NCBI GenBank assembly: GCA_016124585.1
Contig: WGNL01000019.1
Span: 1 to 64,000 of the forward strand
Length of the DNA stretch: 64,000 nucleotides
Direction of reading: 5' to 3'
Origin: Bacteroidota bacterium
GTDB taxonomy: Bacteria > Bacteroidota > Bacteroidia > Chitinophagales > Saprospiraceae
Every line of letters starts with the position of its first letter. The stretch's first letter is position 1. Of this stretch, positions 53,260 to 63,625 are shown piece by piece. The translations under genes and the position numbers were made by a program. The notes under the pieces are model-generated. The model was not told the DNA's origin, made no database searches, and was given only the letters and a program-made list of their open reading frames with translations.

Positions 53260-54255
53260 ATGCAGTCGCTTGATATTGAGGCACTTAACCAACAGATTCA
53301 TCACGATAGCGCCTTTGTAGAGGTGTTGAATGAAGAAACAGGTAAAATTATCGTGGGCCAAAAAAACATGGTCGAGCGGCTCATGATTGGATTGTTGACG
53401 AAAGGACATATCTTGCTGGAAGGTTTGCCAGGATTGGCCAAAACACTGGCTATCAAGACTTTATCCAATGCAATTAACGCCAAGTTTCATCGTATTCAGT
53501 TTACGCCCGACCTTTTACCTGCCGATATCATTGGTACGATGGTTTATAACCCAGGTACCACTAAGTTTGCCGTTCATAAAGGTCCAGTTTTCGCCAATTT
53601 CATCCTGGCAGATGAGATAAACCGAGCACCTGCCAAGGTGCAATCGGCACTGCTGGAAGCCATGCAGGAGCGGCAAGTAACGATTGGTGGTGAAACTTTT
53701 AAACTAGAAGACCCATTTTTGGTGCTTGCTACCCAAAACCCAATCGAACAAGAAGGTACTTACCCATTGCCGGAGGCGCAAACCGACCGTTTCATGTTGA
53801 AAGTGAAAGTAGGTTATCCTGAAAAAGAAGAAGAGCGACTCATTATGCGCCGCAACCTAAGTGAAGAGATTGACACGGCGGTAAAACCAGTGATACAGCC
53901 CGCAGATATTATTCGCGCTAGAAAATCCGTGCAAAAGATTTACATGGACGAAAAAATTGAGCGTTACATTATTGATATTGTTTTTGCGACACGCAGTCCA
54001 AAAGAGTATGGATTGCCCAATTTGCAGCCACTAATAAATTATGGTGGGTCGCCCCGTGCCAGCATCAACTTGGCTTTGGCATCAAAAGCCGTGGCATTTT
54101 TGCGGCGAAGGGGCTATGTCATTCCTGAAGACGTACGCAATATTTGCCATGATGTGATGCGCCACCGCATTGGCTTGACCTACGAAGCTGAAGCTGAAAA
54201 CGTGACACAAGAAGATATCATCAATCAAGTACTGAACAAGGTGGAAGTACCATAG
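53260..54255 (+). CDS. MoxR family AAA ATPase
   Basis: A 331-residue AAA+ chaperone-like ATPase. Walker A GLPGLAKT is at 55-62, Walker B ILADEINRA at about 115-123, sensor 1 in LVLATQNPIEQEGTYPLPEA and the lid domain at about 230-325. MoxR proteins help activate metal- or complex-dependent enzymes and are normally encoded beside DUF58 and von Willebrand (BatA/BatB) genes. Here it follows serS and is followed by a DUF6427 membrane protein, so its partners are elsewhere. Confidence 0.92.
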   Translation: MQSLDIEALNQQIHHDSAFVEVLNEETGKIIVGQKNMVERLMIGLLTKGHILLEGLPGLAKTLAIKTLSNAINAKFHRIQFTPDLLPADIIGTMVYNPGTTKFAVHKGPVFANFILADEINRAPAKVQSALLEAMQERQVTIGGETFKLEDPFLVLATQNPIEQEGTYPLPEAQTDRFMLKVKVGYPEKEEERLIMRRNLSEEIDTAVKPVIQPADIIRARKSVQKIYMDEKIERYIIDIVFATRSPKEYGLPNLQPLINYGGSPRASINLALASKAVAFLRRRGYVIPEDVRNICHDVMRHRIGLTYEAEAENVTQEDIINQVLNKVEVP

Positions 54256-54600
54256 CGATACAGTCATTGCCACAAAAAATGTAATCTTTGAAGCTTTTGA
54301 ATGGACAAGGAATCAGGAAATTGCCGAAGGGGAGCAAAAATGATTAGTTGGGGTTTGGAATTTTTGGGGTCTCGTTTTTTAGGGCTAAATTTTTACGCTA
54401 TTAAAATTGGTGGGTCAAAAAAGCTGGGTGAACGATTTGTTCGGCATCATAGAGGATTGGCCACTAAAGGATTCCACACCACAATGTGCTTTTTTTGCAA
54501 AAAACATAGCACTTCGTAATTAAAGCCAATTATCAGCCTGCTATAATTTTCTTCATACGCATCCCTCTTTAATTTTTAACAAACATACTTTCTAGATATA
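54256..54600. other. Gene-free stretch between moxR and the DUF6427 gene
   Basis: 345 bp without a supported gene. A 72-codon frame at 54301-54519 has no recognisable features. No clear terminator or promoter was found. Confidence 0.45.
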
Positions 54601-55584
54601 GTGCTTACATTTTTCAGAACCAACCAAGTTTTTTACAGTGTGATGTTGATTGTCTACATCCTGCTGTTACGGTTTGCTGTCTTTATTGCCCCATTCCAAT
54701 GGGAGCCTTCAGGTCATGGTGTATTGTGCGATTTGCTGTACGGCTGGGTTGGTTCGCAAGGGTTTTCGGCACATATTATTGCCATGATCCTGCTAATGGC
54801 ACAAGGTTACATGGTCAATGTGATTGCCATCAACAACAGGCTTTCCAATGAAATCAACCTATTGCCTGGCCTTTTTTACGTTTGGTGTTGTTGTGCAATC
54901 CCAGATTTTCTATATCTCTCCCCAGTACTGCTCGGAAATACATTTTTCCTTATTGCCATCCATGAAATCTTTCAAATTTACAAGAACCCAGCCTGCGCCG
55001 ATAAAATATTCAATGCTGGGCTTTGGTTAGGCGTGGCCAGCCTGTTTTATTTCCCATTCGTTTTTTTCCTTTTGGTACTGGTAGCTGGATTGAGCATTCT
55101 GCGGGCGTTCAACCTTCAGGAATTCTTAATGGTGGTTATAGGCATGTTCATGCCTTATTTCATCACAGGCTTCCTGTTTTTCTGGTTTAATAAATACGAC
55201 TATTTCTACGAGAATCAGATTAGCAGAAACTTTGACTTCTTCAATTTCAACCAAATCACCTTTACTTGGGATACATGGGTAAAATTGGCCATTTTCATGG
55301 TTGCTATGCTTTTTGTATTGTTCAACAACAACCTATACCTGGCCAAAAAGAATATTCAAGTACAGAAAAAAGTCAACATTCTCTATTGGGTGTTGATTGC
55401 GGCAGGCATCTCACTGCCCTTTCAAGCCAATGCGACTTTTGAGCATTTCCTACTCCTAGCTCCTACTTTAGGTATTTTCTTGGGCCTTTCATTTACTTCC
55501 ATCAAAGCCCAGTGGGCTGAAGCCATCCATTTCCTAATGGTCGTGCTGGTACTGGCGCTTCAGTTCGTACCTTGGCAATTGTGA
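54601..55584 (+). CDS. DUF6427 family membrane protein
   Basis: A 327-residue integral membrane protein with nine to ten hydrophobic segments and a short N-terminus MLTFFRTNQVFYS typical of DUF6427. It starts with GTG. The family is limited to Bacteroidota and has no known function. Family proteins are often encoded near cell-surface or gliding genes, but no such gene adjoins this one. It converges with the DUF5916 gene, with 5 bp between the stops. Confidence 0.8.
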   Translation: MLTFFRTNQVFYSVMLIVYILLLRFAVFIAPFQWEPSGHGVLCDLLYGWVGSQGFSAHIIAMILLMAQGYMVNVIAINNRLSNEINLLPGLFYVWCCCAIPDFLYLSPVLLGNTFFLIAIHEIFQIYKNPACADKIFNAGLWLGVASLFYFPFVFFLLVLVAGLSILRAFNLQEFLMVVIGMFMPYFITGFLFFWFNKYDYFYENQISRNFDFFNFNQITFTWDTWVKLAIFMVAMLFVLFNNNLYLAKKNIQVQKKVNILYWVLIAAGISLPFQANATFEHFLLLAPTLGIFLGLSFTSIKAQWAEAIHFLMVVLVLALQFVPWQL

Positions 55585-55589
55585 AAAAA

Positions 55590-58067
55590 TCAATTGCGCT
55601 TTAGGTTCAAATAATCCAAGTAGTAAATCACCCGAACCGAAAAGCTATTCCGCTGCGGAAATTCTCTCAACCGCTGCAAGCCATCTTGATAGGAGTACTG
55701 AATTTCACCCTTGGTGGCACTGAAATTTTCCGTATTGTTTTTCCAAACCAAAAATATATCACTACCTGGCGCAAATCGCCAACGATATACAGCATCGACA
55801 GTAAAGGCATTAAAGCTATCATCACTAAAATCATTGAAATCGGTGCTGTTCAGCTTACCGTTTTCCTGAAGTAGATACAAATGGCTGTACTCCGCTTTTG
55901 CCCAATAATGCCGCAGGCGGAAGGACAAGGACATTTTATTGCTAAAAATATAAGTTGTATTCAGCACATTTTCCACCGTTATGTTGTCACGCCTTCCAAA
56001 AATGATCTGCCCATTGTCACGGGTAGTCACATAGCCCACATCATTTTTCCAATTGTAACTGCCAATTTCAAGATAAAACGAAAGCCGGTCACTAGCTCTA
56101 AATCGTGGAGCAATGGTGAGGTTGAAACGATATCGGCCATCTTCGTCAAATTTCCGAAAATTCCAATTGAGGTCCAACGCAAGTTTTTTTCGGTAGTCCG
56201 TGGAGAGGAACCCACCAATATTGCGGTTGGTCGGAAACAAGTAGTACCTGCTGTAATCAGAAGTTCTAGGCTCAAAATAGTCGTATGTTTCAACCGGTTC
56301 AAGATAGGTGAACATCCCATAGGCCATCCGATTTTTGGTCAACAGCCACCCATCCAAACCAAACCCAAAATCATTGAAAACATTGGGCTTCTGTAGGCGT
56401 CCATAGAAACCGTTCAAGGTCAAATGACCTTCAATATACCTGCCAAATGGTTCATTTTTATTGTACCGCCACTCTCCCTGAATACTTCTTTCGTTCGGAC
56501 TAAATATAAAGCCAAGGTCATTCGGGTCATAGTCGTAACTCTCCACGTTGTAGCCTAAAGCCCACTGAATCTTACCACTGGTTTTGCTGATTTCACCAAA
56601 ATAAGAATGCCCGAGGTCGGTAAAACCTGGGAAATATTTTTGCGAAAGCACCGCCTTTCCATTGAAGGCATAAGACTGCGCCTTATTACGTAACAAAAAC
56701 CGAGTGCCCGTTACGTTGGCCTCATAGTCGTCGCCCTGCCTTAGAACATTGGTGTTGATTAACGATACATAGGAGTTGTGCGGCAGGTTTTGGTCCAACA
56801 CAGTAATATTATAATTGGTAAGCGGACTGGTCTGCACCTTGCGCACAGCACCTGTTTCAATGTTCTTAACCGTTGCCTCGGATTTAGAGGAAATGGCGTT
56901 AAAAACGCCGATTCCCAAGCCGCTGTTGGTCCGCCCTGAAACCTTGGTGGCATTGATGAGCTGGGATTCTGTCGGGTTGTCCACCACTTCTTCATTATCA
57001 GCGAGATCGTTGTAAACATCGGAATAGTGCAATGGCCTGCCCCCTACTCTTCGGCTATAAAACAGCCCGCCTTTGTTGAACAACTCAGTTCCTTCGGTAA
57101 AAAATTGTCGATTTTCATCAAACCTCACTTCAAATGGCGACAGGTTTAGTACCTGGTTGTCCGAGCGGACCTGTCCGAAATCAGGAATTAATGTCGCATC
57201 CAAAGTAAAAGCATCATTGATGCCATATTTGATGTCCATGCCACCGTTGATGCTGCGGCCCCAAGTACTTTTTGGGTTTCCGTTTTTGTCAAAATAATTC
57301 TCGGCATACACTGAAAAATAAGGTGTTGCCGACAGGCGGACAGGCGACTGCACATTGGAAATACCCTCCATCGTACCGGACTGGTTCAAGTAGCCAGCCA
57401 CGTTTGGATTCACTTCGTTCCAGTACGAAATCTCCCGCTTGCGGCGCACTTCCCGCACAAAGTTCACATTCCAAATTTGGTTTTCTACGTTTGGAAAACG
57501 AATAGCCGAATATGGGATTTTCATTTCCACCACCCAGCCATCGCTGGTAAAATTCACTTCACTGTCCCAGACTGCATCCCAGGATTCGTCGCCCGAATAC
57601 AACACACCGCCGAACCCACCACTTCCTGCCGATGCTGAAAATTTGGTATCGTACTGGATTCCAGAAGCCGTCACGCCGAAGCCCACACCATTGTTCCCAT
57701 CCCGATAAGCGTCAATCACCACGGCGAACCAATCCGTATTGCCAATATTATCCCGCTCGGTCATCTCCCGCAGTATGCTATCGGGGCTTGCATCCAGTAA
57801 TCGAGCACCAACATACATGGCCGTGTTGTCATAAAGCACCCAAACCTCGCTGCGTTGGTTGGCAACTTTGCCCGGATTAGGGGTGTTTTGAACAAAATCG
57901 CTTGCGAAATTGGCCGAAGACCAAGCTAGCTCATCAAGCTTGCCATCAATTTTTATGCTTTGCGAAATACGGGAAGCAGCGATTGTTTTTTTTGAAAAAG
58001 AAGGGGGTTGTCCGAAAGTAAAATGAAGAGTCAAAACGAACAAAACCGTAGTAAACAGAAGTTTCAT
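55590..58067 (-). CDS. DUF5916 outer-membrane protein with CBM9-like domain
   Basis: An 825-residue protein with a signal peptide (to about TFGQ at 19). Residues about 30-225 are a carbohydrate-binding family 9-like sandwich (IDGKLDELAWSSA, EVWVLYDNTAMYVGARLLD, MKIPYSAIRF). The rest matches DUF5916, a beta-barrel-like region, with FFTEGTELFNKGGLFYSRRV and many aromatic alternating strands. Members are common in marine Bacteroidota and may bind polysaccharides at the surface; no partner glycan genes are nearby. Confidence 0.88.
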   Translation of the reverse strand: MKLLFTTVLFVLTLHFTFGQPPSFSKKTIAASRISQSIKIDGKLDELAWSSANFASDFVQNTPNPGKVANQRSEVWVLYDNTAMYVGARLLDASPDSILREMTERDNIGNTDWFAVVIDAYRDGNNGVGFGVTASGIQYDTKFSASAGSGGFGGVLYSGDESWDAVWDSEVNFTSDGWVVEMKIPYSAIRFPNVENQIWNVNFVREVRRKREISYWNEVNPNVAGYLNQSGTMEGISNVQSPVRLSATPYFSVYAENYFDKNGNPKSTWGRSINGGMDIKYGINDAFTLDATLIPDFGQVRSDNQVLNLSPFEVRFDENRQFFTEGTELFNKGGLFYSRRVGGRPLHYSDVYNDLADNEEVVDNPTESQLINATKVSGRTNSGLGIGVFNAISSKSEATVKNIETGAVRKVQTSPLTNYNITVLDQNLPHNSYVSLINTNVLRQGDDYEANVTGTRFLLRNKAQSYAFNGKAVLSQKYFPGFTDLGHSYFGEISKTSGKIQWALGYNVESYDYDPNDLGFIFSPNERSIQGEWRYNKNEPFGRYIEGHLTLNGFYGRLQKPNVFNDFGFGLDGWLLTKNRMAYGMFTYLEPVETYDYFEPRTSDYSRYYLFPTNRNIGGFLSTDYRKKLALDLNWNFRKFDEDGRYRFNLTIAPRFRASDRLSFYLEIGSYNWKNDVGYVTTRDNGQIIFGRRDNITVENVLNTTYIFSNKMSLSFRLRHYWAKAEYSHLYLLQENGKLNSTDFNDFSDDSFNAFTVDAVYRWRFAPGSDIFLVWKNNTENFSATKGEIQYSYQDGLQRLREFPQRNSFSVRVIYYLDYLNLKRN

Positions 58068-58349
58068 GCTATAGGTAGTTGGTGAAAAGGACGCAATATT
58101 CGATTTTTAAAGAAAGCGATAAACCCAGAAACCAAAGCTCTGTCAATGACAGCCAAAAACCACCTTAGTTGCCAATTTTTGCACTTTATACATTAATTAT
58201 TAAACTGTGTTAAGTATAAATACAACCCTGACTTGTTGCAAAGGTTACTTTGGACAAATTTTAATTCAACAAATGCTATTTCGCATTTTAAGCGTTAATT
58301 TGCGCCGCCAGCAATATCGGCGACCAAAGCAAAATATAGGAGCCGCAAG

Positions 58350-61300
58350 GTGAATAACTTACTTCCACATTTCATACAAGAGCAATTGTTGTCCGATAAG
58401 CGCCACGGCAGCTTTCAGGCTTTTACCGTGTTCGTGGACATGTCTGGTTTTACCCGACTCACCGAAACCTTGTTGAAACAAGGCAATACTGGAGCCGAAC
58501 GCCTATCCAATATCCTCAATGCCATCTTCGAGCCAATGGTGCGGCAAGTATATGCACAAGGTGGGTTCATCCCCTATTTTGCTGGCGATGCATTTACTGG
58601 AATTTTCCCAGTTGGGCAATGCGATTGCGATGCCCTCAAACTTTTGGCCATGGCACAGCGCCAGTTCGAACTGCTCGAAAAGGCATCTGCCAATTTCAGT
58701 GAATTTAAAATTGGCATAAAAACCGGTCTCTCCTTTGGTAAAGTGGAATGGGGCATCGTTGGCGATGCTCATAAATCTTTCTTTTTCAGGGGCCCTGCCA
58801 TTGAGGGTAGTGCCAAAGGGCAGATGCACGCCCAACAGCAGGAAATCATTGTGGACCAAGCTTTTTCGGCGCAATTGCCAAGGGCAAATGAAATCCTCAC
58901 CCCTTGCGCCAGCACTGGTTTTTTTGTGGTCAATCAAAAACCGGATGCTTCTGGGCTGCCGCCTTCTTCCTCTTCGAATTTGCCCGCTTTGCAACCGGCT
59001 GTTTTGTCCCAATTTTTACCCAAAAGCCTCCTCGAATTCGTTCCACGTGGCGAATTTCGCACGGTGGTCTCGGTATTCATTTCTTTTGAAAAATTGGCCG
59101 AATTTGAGCACTTGAACAGTTTTGCAACGGAAGTGCTCAACCAAATCCACAATTTCTCCGGCTACTTCAAGGAAATAGATTTTAGCGATAAAGGCGGCGT
59201 CATCGTGGCATTTTTTGGTGCCCCGGTATCTTACGAAAACAATGTTGAACGTGCCTTGGAGTTTGTGTTGGCGCTCCAAGATGAACTGCTTCCGCTCCAA
59301 ATCCAAAGTGGCCTGCGGTTCAAAGTCGGTATTGCCGAAGGCATCGCCTATGCAGGCGTTATAGGTGGCGCCGAACGAAGCCAGTATGCCGCTGTGGGCA
59401 ACCGGGTCAACATTGCTGCACGACTGATGATGAGCGCCAATTGGGGCGAGGTGTTAGTAGACGAAGCTGTTCAAAAAAACCGCAATTTTCGATTTCAGCA
59501 TACAGGCGACATCAGTTACAAGGGGCTGAACAAACCCATCCCAACATACAAACTGGCAGGCCGCAACCAAGAACAACAGCGCCCATTCGAAGGTAGGATG
59601 GTAGGCCGTGAGCAAGAGCTTGACAAACTAGAGGCATTTGCCATGCAGGCATTTGAAACCCCGAATGCAGGGTTGGCTTATGTTTATGGTGAGCCGGGCA
59701 TCGGCAAAACAAGACTTTCGTTCGAGCTTCGCAACCGTTTGCGCAAGCGCCGAAGCCCGTACTGGATGGTATGCCAGAGCGATCAGATTTTGCGCAAGCC
59801 GTTCAACCCATTCGTTTTCTTGCTGAAAAACTATTTTGGGCAAAAACCAACAAACTCAGCTGAGGCGAATCTGGAAAGTTTTGAGCGGGAGTTCAGAAAA
59901 CTGCTTGACGAACTTGTAAACATCAACGACCCAGCTTCAGAAGGCATCAAACGGGAAGTGGTGCGCACGAAGCCCGTGCTAGCAGCACTTACTGGCCTGA
60001 AAACCGAAGATTCTTTTTGGAACAACCTCGATGCAAAAGGCCGTTACCAAAACACATTGGCGGCACTTTCGGCTCTGGTACAGGCAGAAGCGCTGCTTGG
60101 CCCAGTGGTACTTGAACTGGAAGACGGACATTGGTTCGACGATAGTTCAAAGGAATTCTTAGCAGAACTGGTTGGCAGAATCAGGCAGATGCCTGTGTTC
60201 CTGTTGGTGACTTCTCGCTATGACGATGAAGGTAACAAACCCCGAGTCGTCAGTGATGCTGTTTTGGACAAAAACGGACTCCCAAAACTGGAAATAGACC
60301 TAAACATCCTTGACAGTGATTCCATGCACGGCTTCGCCAGTCAACGGCTAAAAGGTAAAATCAGCCCAGAACTGCTCGAACTTCTGCTTCGAACTTCCAA
60401 TGGCAATCCATTTTATGCCGAGCAAATGCTGGAGTATTTCATGGAGAGCGACCAATTGGTAGAGCGACCAAACGGTTGGATGGTAAAAGATGTGAACGTA
60501 CGGGTGAGCGATAGTATTCAATCGGTTCTGACGGCAAGGATCGACCGCCTAAGTGGGCTGGTGAAAGAGACCATCAAGGCAGCGGCGGTCATCGGCCGGG
60601 AGTTTGAACTGCCCGTGCTAACGGAGGTCATGAAGGCCAACCAAGAATTGGTACAGCAAAACGGCAACTCAAGCGCTGTGCTCCATGAGCAGGTAAAAAC
60701 TGCTGAGCGGGCCCAAATCTGGCAAGCCATGAACGAGTTGCGGTATATTTTCAGGCACTCGCTGCTGCGGGAAGCTGTGTATGACATGCAACTCAAGACT
60801 CGCATCAAGGAGCTGCACCAACTCATTGGCGAAGCCATCGAGAAACTGTATGAACACAGTTTGGAGCAACGTTACGTCGACCTCGTTTTTCATTATGAAC
60901 AAGCAGAAGACGAGGTCAAGTTGCGGGAGTATCTGCAAAAAGCAGCCGACTACGCCAAGGAATATTATCAAAACCAACAGGCACTGCATTTTTATGACAA
61001 GCTGATTGTCATTTTAGAAAAACAGGGAAACAAAAAAGAAAAGACAAAAACCCTGTTGAAAAAATCGAGTATCCTAGAGTTGGTAGGCCGCTGGGAAGAA
61101 GCTGAAGCGCTCGCTAGGGAAGCATTGGAAGTGGCACGGGAAGTAAACGACAACAAGATGCTCGGCAGGGCAAACGACCAACTTGGTCATTTGCTGATGC
61201 TGAAGGGACGCTACGAAGAAGCAGACGGTTACCTCGAAACAGCAGCAGCTTTTTTTGGCTCCAGCCATGACGACCGGGGCACTTCCAAAGTGTACGGCCA

Positions 61301-62372
61301 CCTCGGCACACTTTATTTTAGGCAGGGCAAATATGAAGACGCCAAGCTGTACTTCATCCGTAGCATACAGATGGCGCAATTATACCAGCACACTTCGTCG
61401 CTGGCACAAATCGTGGCGACACTTGGCCTCACGTACATGAACCTAGGCAAGTACGATGATGGCATCCGTTGGCAGCAAAGCCAACTTGAAGCTTGCCAAA
61501 AAGTGAACGACCGGCAGGGAATGGCCACCTTGTTTACCAATTTGGGTATCGTCCATTTTGAAAAAGGTGATTATGACGAAGCACTCGACTGCTACCAGCG
61601 AGGCCTTGACTTGGCGGAGGAACTGGGGAACAAACAACTGACCTCCATTGCTATCGGTTGCATTGGAACCGTATGGCAACGAAAAGGCCGTTTTGACCTC
61701 GCCGAACAGCATTTTGAGCGTGACTTGGCCCTAACGGAGGAGCTTGGGGACAAACAAGGAACCTGTATTGCGCTCGGTCTCTTGGGCGATTTGTACAGCG
61801 TAATGGGCAAGTTTGACGAAGCCATCCAGTTCATGGAACGCAATTTGAAGCTGGCCGAGGAACTGGGCTATCGCAAGGGGATAGCTAAATCGCTGAACAC
61901 ACTTGGCGATATATACTATTTCAAAAACGAACTGGATACCTCCATCCAATTTTACGACCGTTCCATCACAACGACCCGCAGCATTGGGAATAAACTGGTA
62001 TTGGGATTCAGTCTCGTCGAAAAAGCGAACGTACTGCTGGCAAAGGGTAATTTGGAAGAAGCGTTTGGCCATCTTCGGGAGGCTACCACACTAGCTACGG
62101 ACATCAAGCATCAGGATTTGCTGTTTGAGGTGCGTTTAATGGCTGGCAAATTGGCGCTCCGGGAAAATAATAACGAAGAGGCTAAGAATGTATTTGATGC
62201 CTTGCTAGCCCTTAAACGGGGTCGGCGTGATGAGGCAATGGTGCAATCAGAATATAGCAAAATTGAAGTCGGCACAGAGCATAAGGAAAGGGCTCTTGCA
62301 CTTTTCATGGAATTATACAAAGAAACACCTGTCCATGTTTACCAATTGAAAATCAAGGAGTTATCACAATAA
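58350..62372 (+). CDS. Class III adenylyl cyclase of soluble-AC type: two cyclase domains, AAA ATPase, TPR repeats
   Basis: A 1340-residue protein starting at GTG with AGGAG at 58338-58342. Cyclase domain C1 (about 20-195) has metal aspartates Asp30 (FVDMSGFT) and Asp80 (AGDAFTG) but no Asn/Arg pair. Domain C2 (about 235-405) lacks the first aspartate (VFISFEKL, Ser245) but has DKGGVIVAFFG and Asn354/Arg358 (VNIAARLM). One active site would form between them, as in mammalian soluble adenylyl cyclase. A P-loop GEPGIGKT (447-454) opens an AAA/AAA16-like NTPase (about 415-780), and TPR repeats fill about 885-1320. No membrane segment is seen. Bicarbonate control, known for the mammalian enzyme, is not proved here. 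Confidence 0.88.
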   Translation: MNNLLPHFIQEQLLSDKRHGSFQAFTVFVDMSGFTRLTETLLKQGNTGAERLSNILNAIFEPMVRQVYAQGGFIPYFAGDAFTGIFPVGQCDCDALKLLAMAQRQFELLEKASANFSEFKIGIKTGLSFGKVEWGIVGDAHKSFFFRGPAIEGSAKGQMHAQQQEIIVDQAFSAQLPRANEILTPCASTGFFVVNQKPDASGLPPSSSSNLPALQPAVLSQFLPKSLLEFVPRGEFRTVVSVFISFEKLAEFEHLNSFATEVLNQIHNFSGYFKEIDFSDKGGVIVAFFGAPVSYENNVERALEFVLALQDELLPLQIQSGLRFKVGIAEGIAYAGVIGGAERSQYAAVGNRVNIAARLMMSANWGEVLVDEAVQKNRNFRFQHTGDISYKGLNKPIPTYKLAGRNQEQQRPFEGRMVGREQELDKLEAFAMQAFETPNAGLAYVYGEPGIGKTRLSFELRNRLRKRRSPYWMVCQSDQILRKPFNPFVFLLKNYFGQKPTNSAEANLESFEREFRKLLDELVNINDPASEGIKREVVRTKPVLAALTGLKTEDSFWNNLDAKGRYQNTLAALSALVQAEALLGPVVLELEDGHWFDDSSKEFLAELVGRIRQMPVFLLVTSRYDDEGNKPRVVSDAVLDKNGLPKLEIDLNILDSDSMHGFASQRLKGKISPELLELLLRTSNGNPFYAEQMLEYFMESDQLVERPNGWMVKDVNVRVSDSIQSVLTARIDRLSGLVKETIKAAAVIGREFELPVLTEVMKANQELVQQNGNSSAVLHEQVKTAERAQIWQAMNELRYIFRHSLLREAVYDMQLKTRIKELHQLIGEAIEKLYEHSLEQRYVDLVFHYEQAEDEVKLREYLQKAADYAKEYYQNQQALHFYDKLIVILEKQGNKKEKTKTLLKKSSILELVGRWEEAEALAREALEVAREVNDNKMLGRANDQLGHLLMLKGRYEEADGYLETAAAFFGSSHDDRGTSKVYGHLGTLYFRQGKYEDAKLYFIRSIQMAQLYQHTSSLAQIVATLGLTYMNLGKYDDGIRWQQSQLEACQKVNDRQGMATLFTNLGIVHFEKGDYDEALDCYQRGLDLAEELGNKQLTSIAIGCIGTVWQRKGRFDLAEQHFERDLALTEELGDKQGTCIALGLLGDLYSVMGKFDEAIQFMERNLKLAEELGYRKGIAKSLNTLGDIYYFKNELDTSIQFYDRSITTTRSIGNKLVLGFSLVEKANVLLAKGNLEEAFGHLREATTLATDIKHQDLLFEVRLMAGKLALRENNNEEAKNVFDALLALKRGRRDEAMVQSEYSKIEVGTEHKERALALFMELYKETPVHVYQLKIKELSQ

Positions 62373-62422
62373 CAATTGCCACCACCTCTCATTTGAATGA
62401 GGTAAGAAATCGCCTTCCAGCA

Positions 62423-63625
62423 CTACATCTTCTCTGCATCGGCTGCTTCTTTTTTGGCGAGTGCAGCCTCCGATTCACGGCCTAGTTTCTCCAATAACAG
62501 CGCTTTAGTTTTTAGATAAATGGCACGTTCTGTTGGCTTGGATTCATGCTTGCAAACATATTCGGACCAGCCCAATGCCATACGAAATAGTGAATCATCC
62601 AGCGCCAATTTTTGAATTGTAACAGCGTAGTAATCAAGGTCACTATTGAAGTCAGGATACCCCTCCAATATGCGAAAATCAATGATAGCATCTACCATAT
62701 AAGCCAGTTTGTATAGGTCACCATTTCTAATATATCTCGCAGCTTTGGTTCTTGCCAGTAATTCATTACGCCTTGGAATGTTTGCATTTTCAAGTATTTC
62801 GATAAGTTCTTGTTCGGCTTTAGTATCAAATAAATGGCCTTCGTAAGATATAAAGCCGCGGTTAGATTTGATTTGCGCATCAATGGTTTCATATATTTTT
62901 GCGTCCACTTCCTCTAATCCAATAGCCTCACCAATTTCCTCCCTATTATCCAAAATAATCCGAAACTCACGAGACGTTGGGTTATCCAAAAAAAGCTTTA
63001 CCGCACTCCAATAAGTCTTGTCCATAAAATGGTCTTTGGTCATAAGCGATAAATAATTTCGGGTTATTTCAGCCTCTTTTTCCTTTTGCCCAGCCATACG
63101 CAATACTTTCATATAGTCGAACATCATAGCTGGGTTTCGTTCACCATTTTTATAGCGCTGTTCCAGTTCTGCATAACTTTGTCCAGGGGTTACAGCCATT
63201 TTTGACCAATCAAAAAAATCATTCCCGTCTGTATGTGCCCCCACTATCCGATGAATTACTTTGCCTTCAGGTGAAATAAATAGATAGGTCGGAAATACTT
63301 TTACTGCATACTGTGCTTTCAACTCTTCCCCTGCGTTACCCTCCATATCATACTTGACATTGATAAATTTTTGGTTAAAATAATTAGCCACTTCTGGGCG
63401 TTTAAAAACTTCTTTGTCCATCTTTCTGCATGGAGCACACCATGAAGTGTAGCCATCAAGGAAAATGACTTTTCCAGTGCGCTCTGCACGTTCCAGCACA
63501 TCTTTCCAAGATGGATTATCCATGAAATCAATTTGGTCATATCTTATTTGCTGGGCAGTAACCAATAACGGCAAAAACAGGGATATTGCGGCCAAGTAAC
63601 GGAAAGCAGCCTTGATTGATGTCAT
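62423..63625 (-). CDS. Thioredoxin-fold protein, exported
   Basis: A 400-residue protein with a signal peptide (to about VTAQ at 24). Residues about 38-145 form a thioredoxin fold with the redox pair Cys63 and Cys66 in WCAPCRKMD and the cis-proline in FPTYLF. The C-terminal 250 residues are helical and of unknown role, ending in a charged helix. It probably reduces disulphides or matures cytochromes in the periplasm. Confidence 0.88.
   Translation of the reverse strand: MTSIKAAFRYLAAISLFLPLLVTAQQIRYDQIDFMDNPSWKDVLERAERTGKVIFLDGYTSWCAPCRKMDKEVFKRPEVANYFNQKFINVKYDMEGNAGEELKAQYAVKVFPTYLFISPEGKVIHRIVGAHTDGNDFFDWSKMAVTPGQSYAELEQRYKNGERNPAMMFDYMKVLRMAGQKEKEAEITRNYLSLMTKDHFMDKTYWSAVKLFLDNPTSREFRIILDNREEIGEAIGLEEVDAKIYETIDAQIKSNRGFISYEGHLFDTKAEQELIEILENANIPRRNELLARTKAARYIRNGDLYKLAYMVDAIIDFRILEGYPDFNSDLDYYAVTIQKLALDDSLFRMALGWSEYVCKHESKPTERAIYLKTKALLLEKLGRESEAALAKKEAADAEKM

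Noticed and set aside
54301-54519. A 72-codon frame between moxR and the DUF6427 gene
   Set aside because: No ribosome-binding site, domain or compositional signal supports it.
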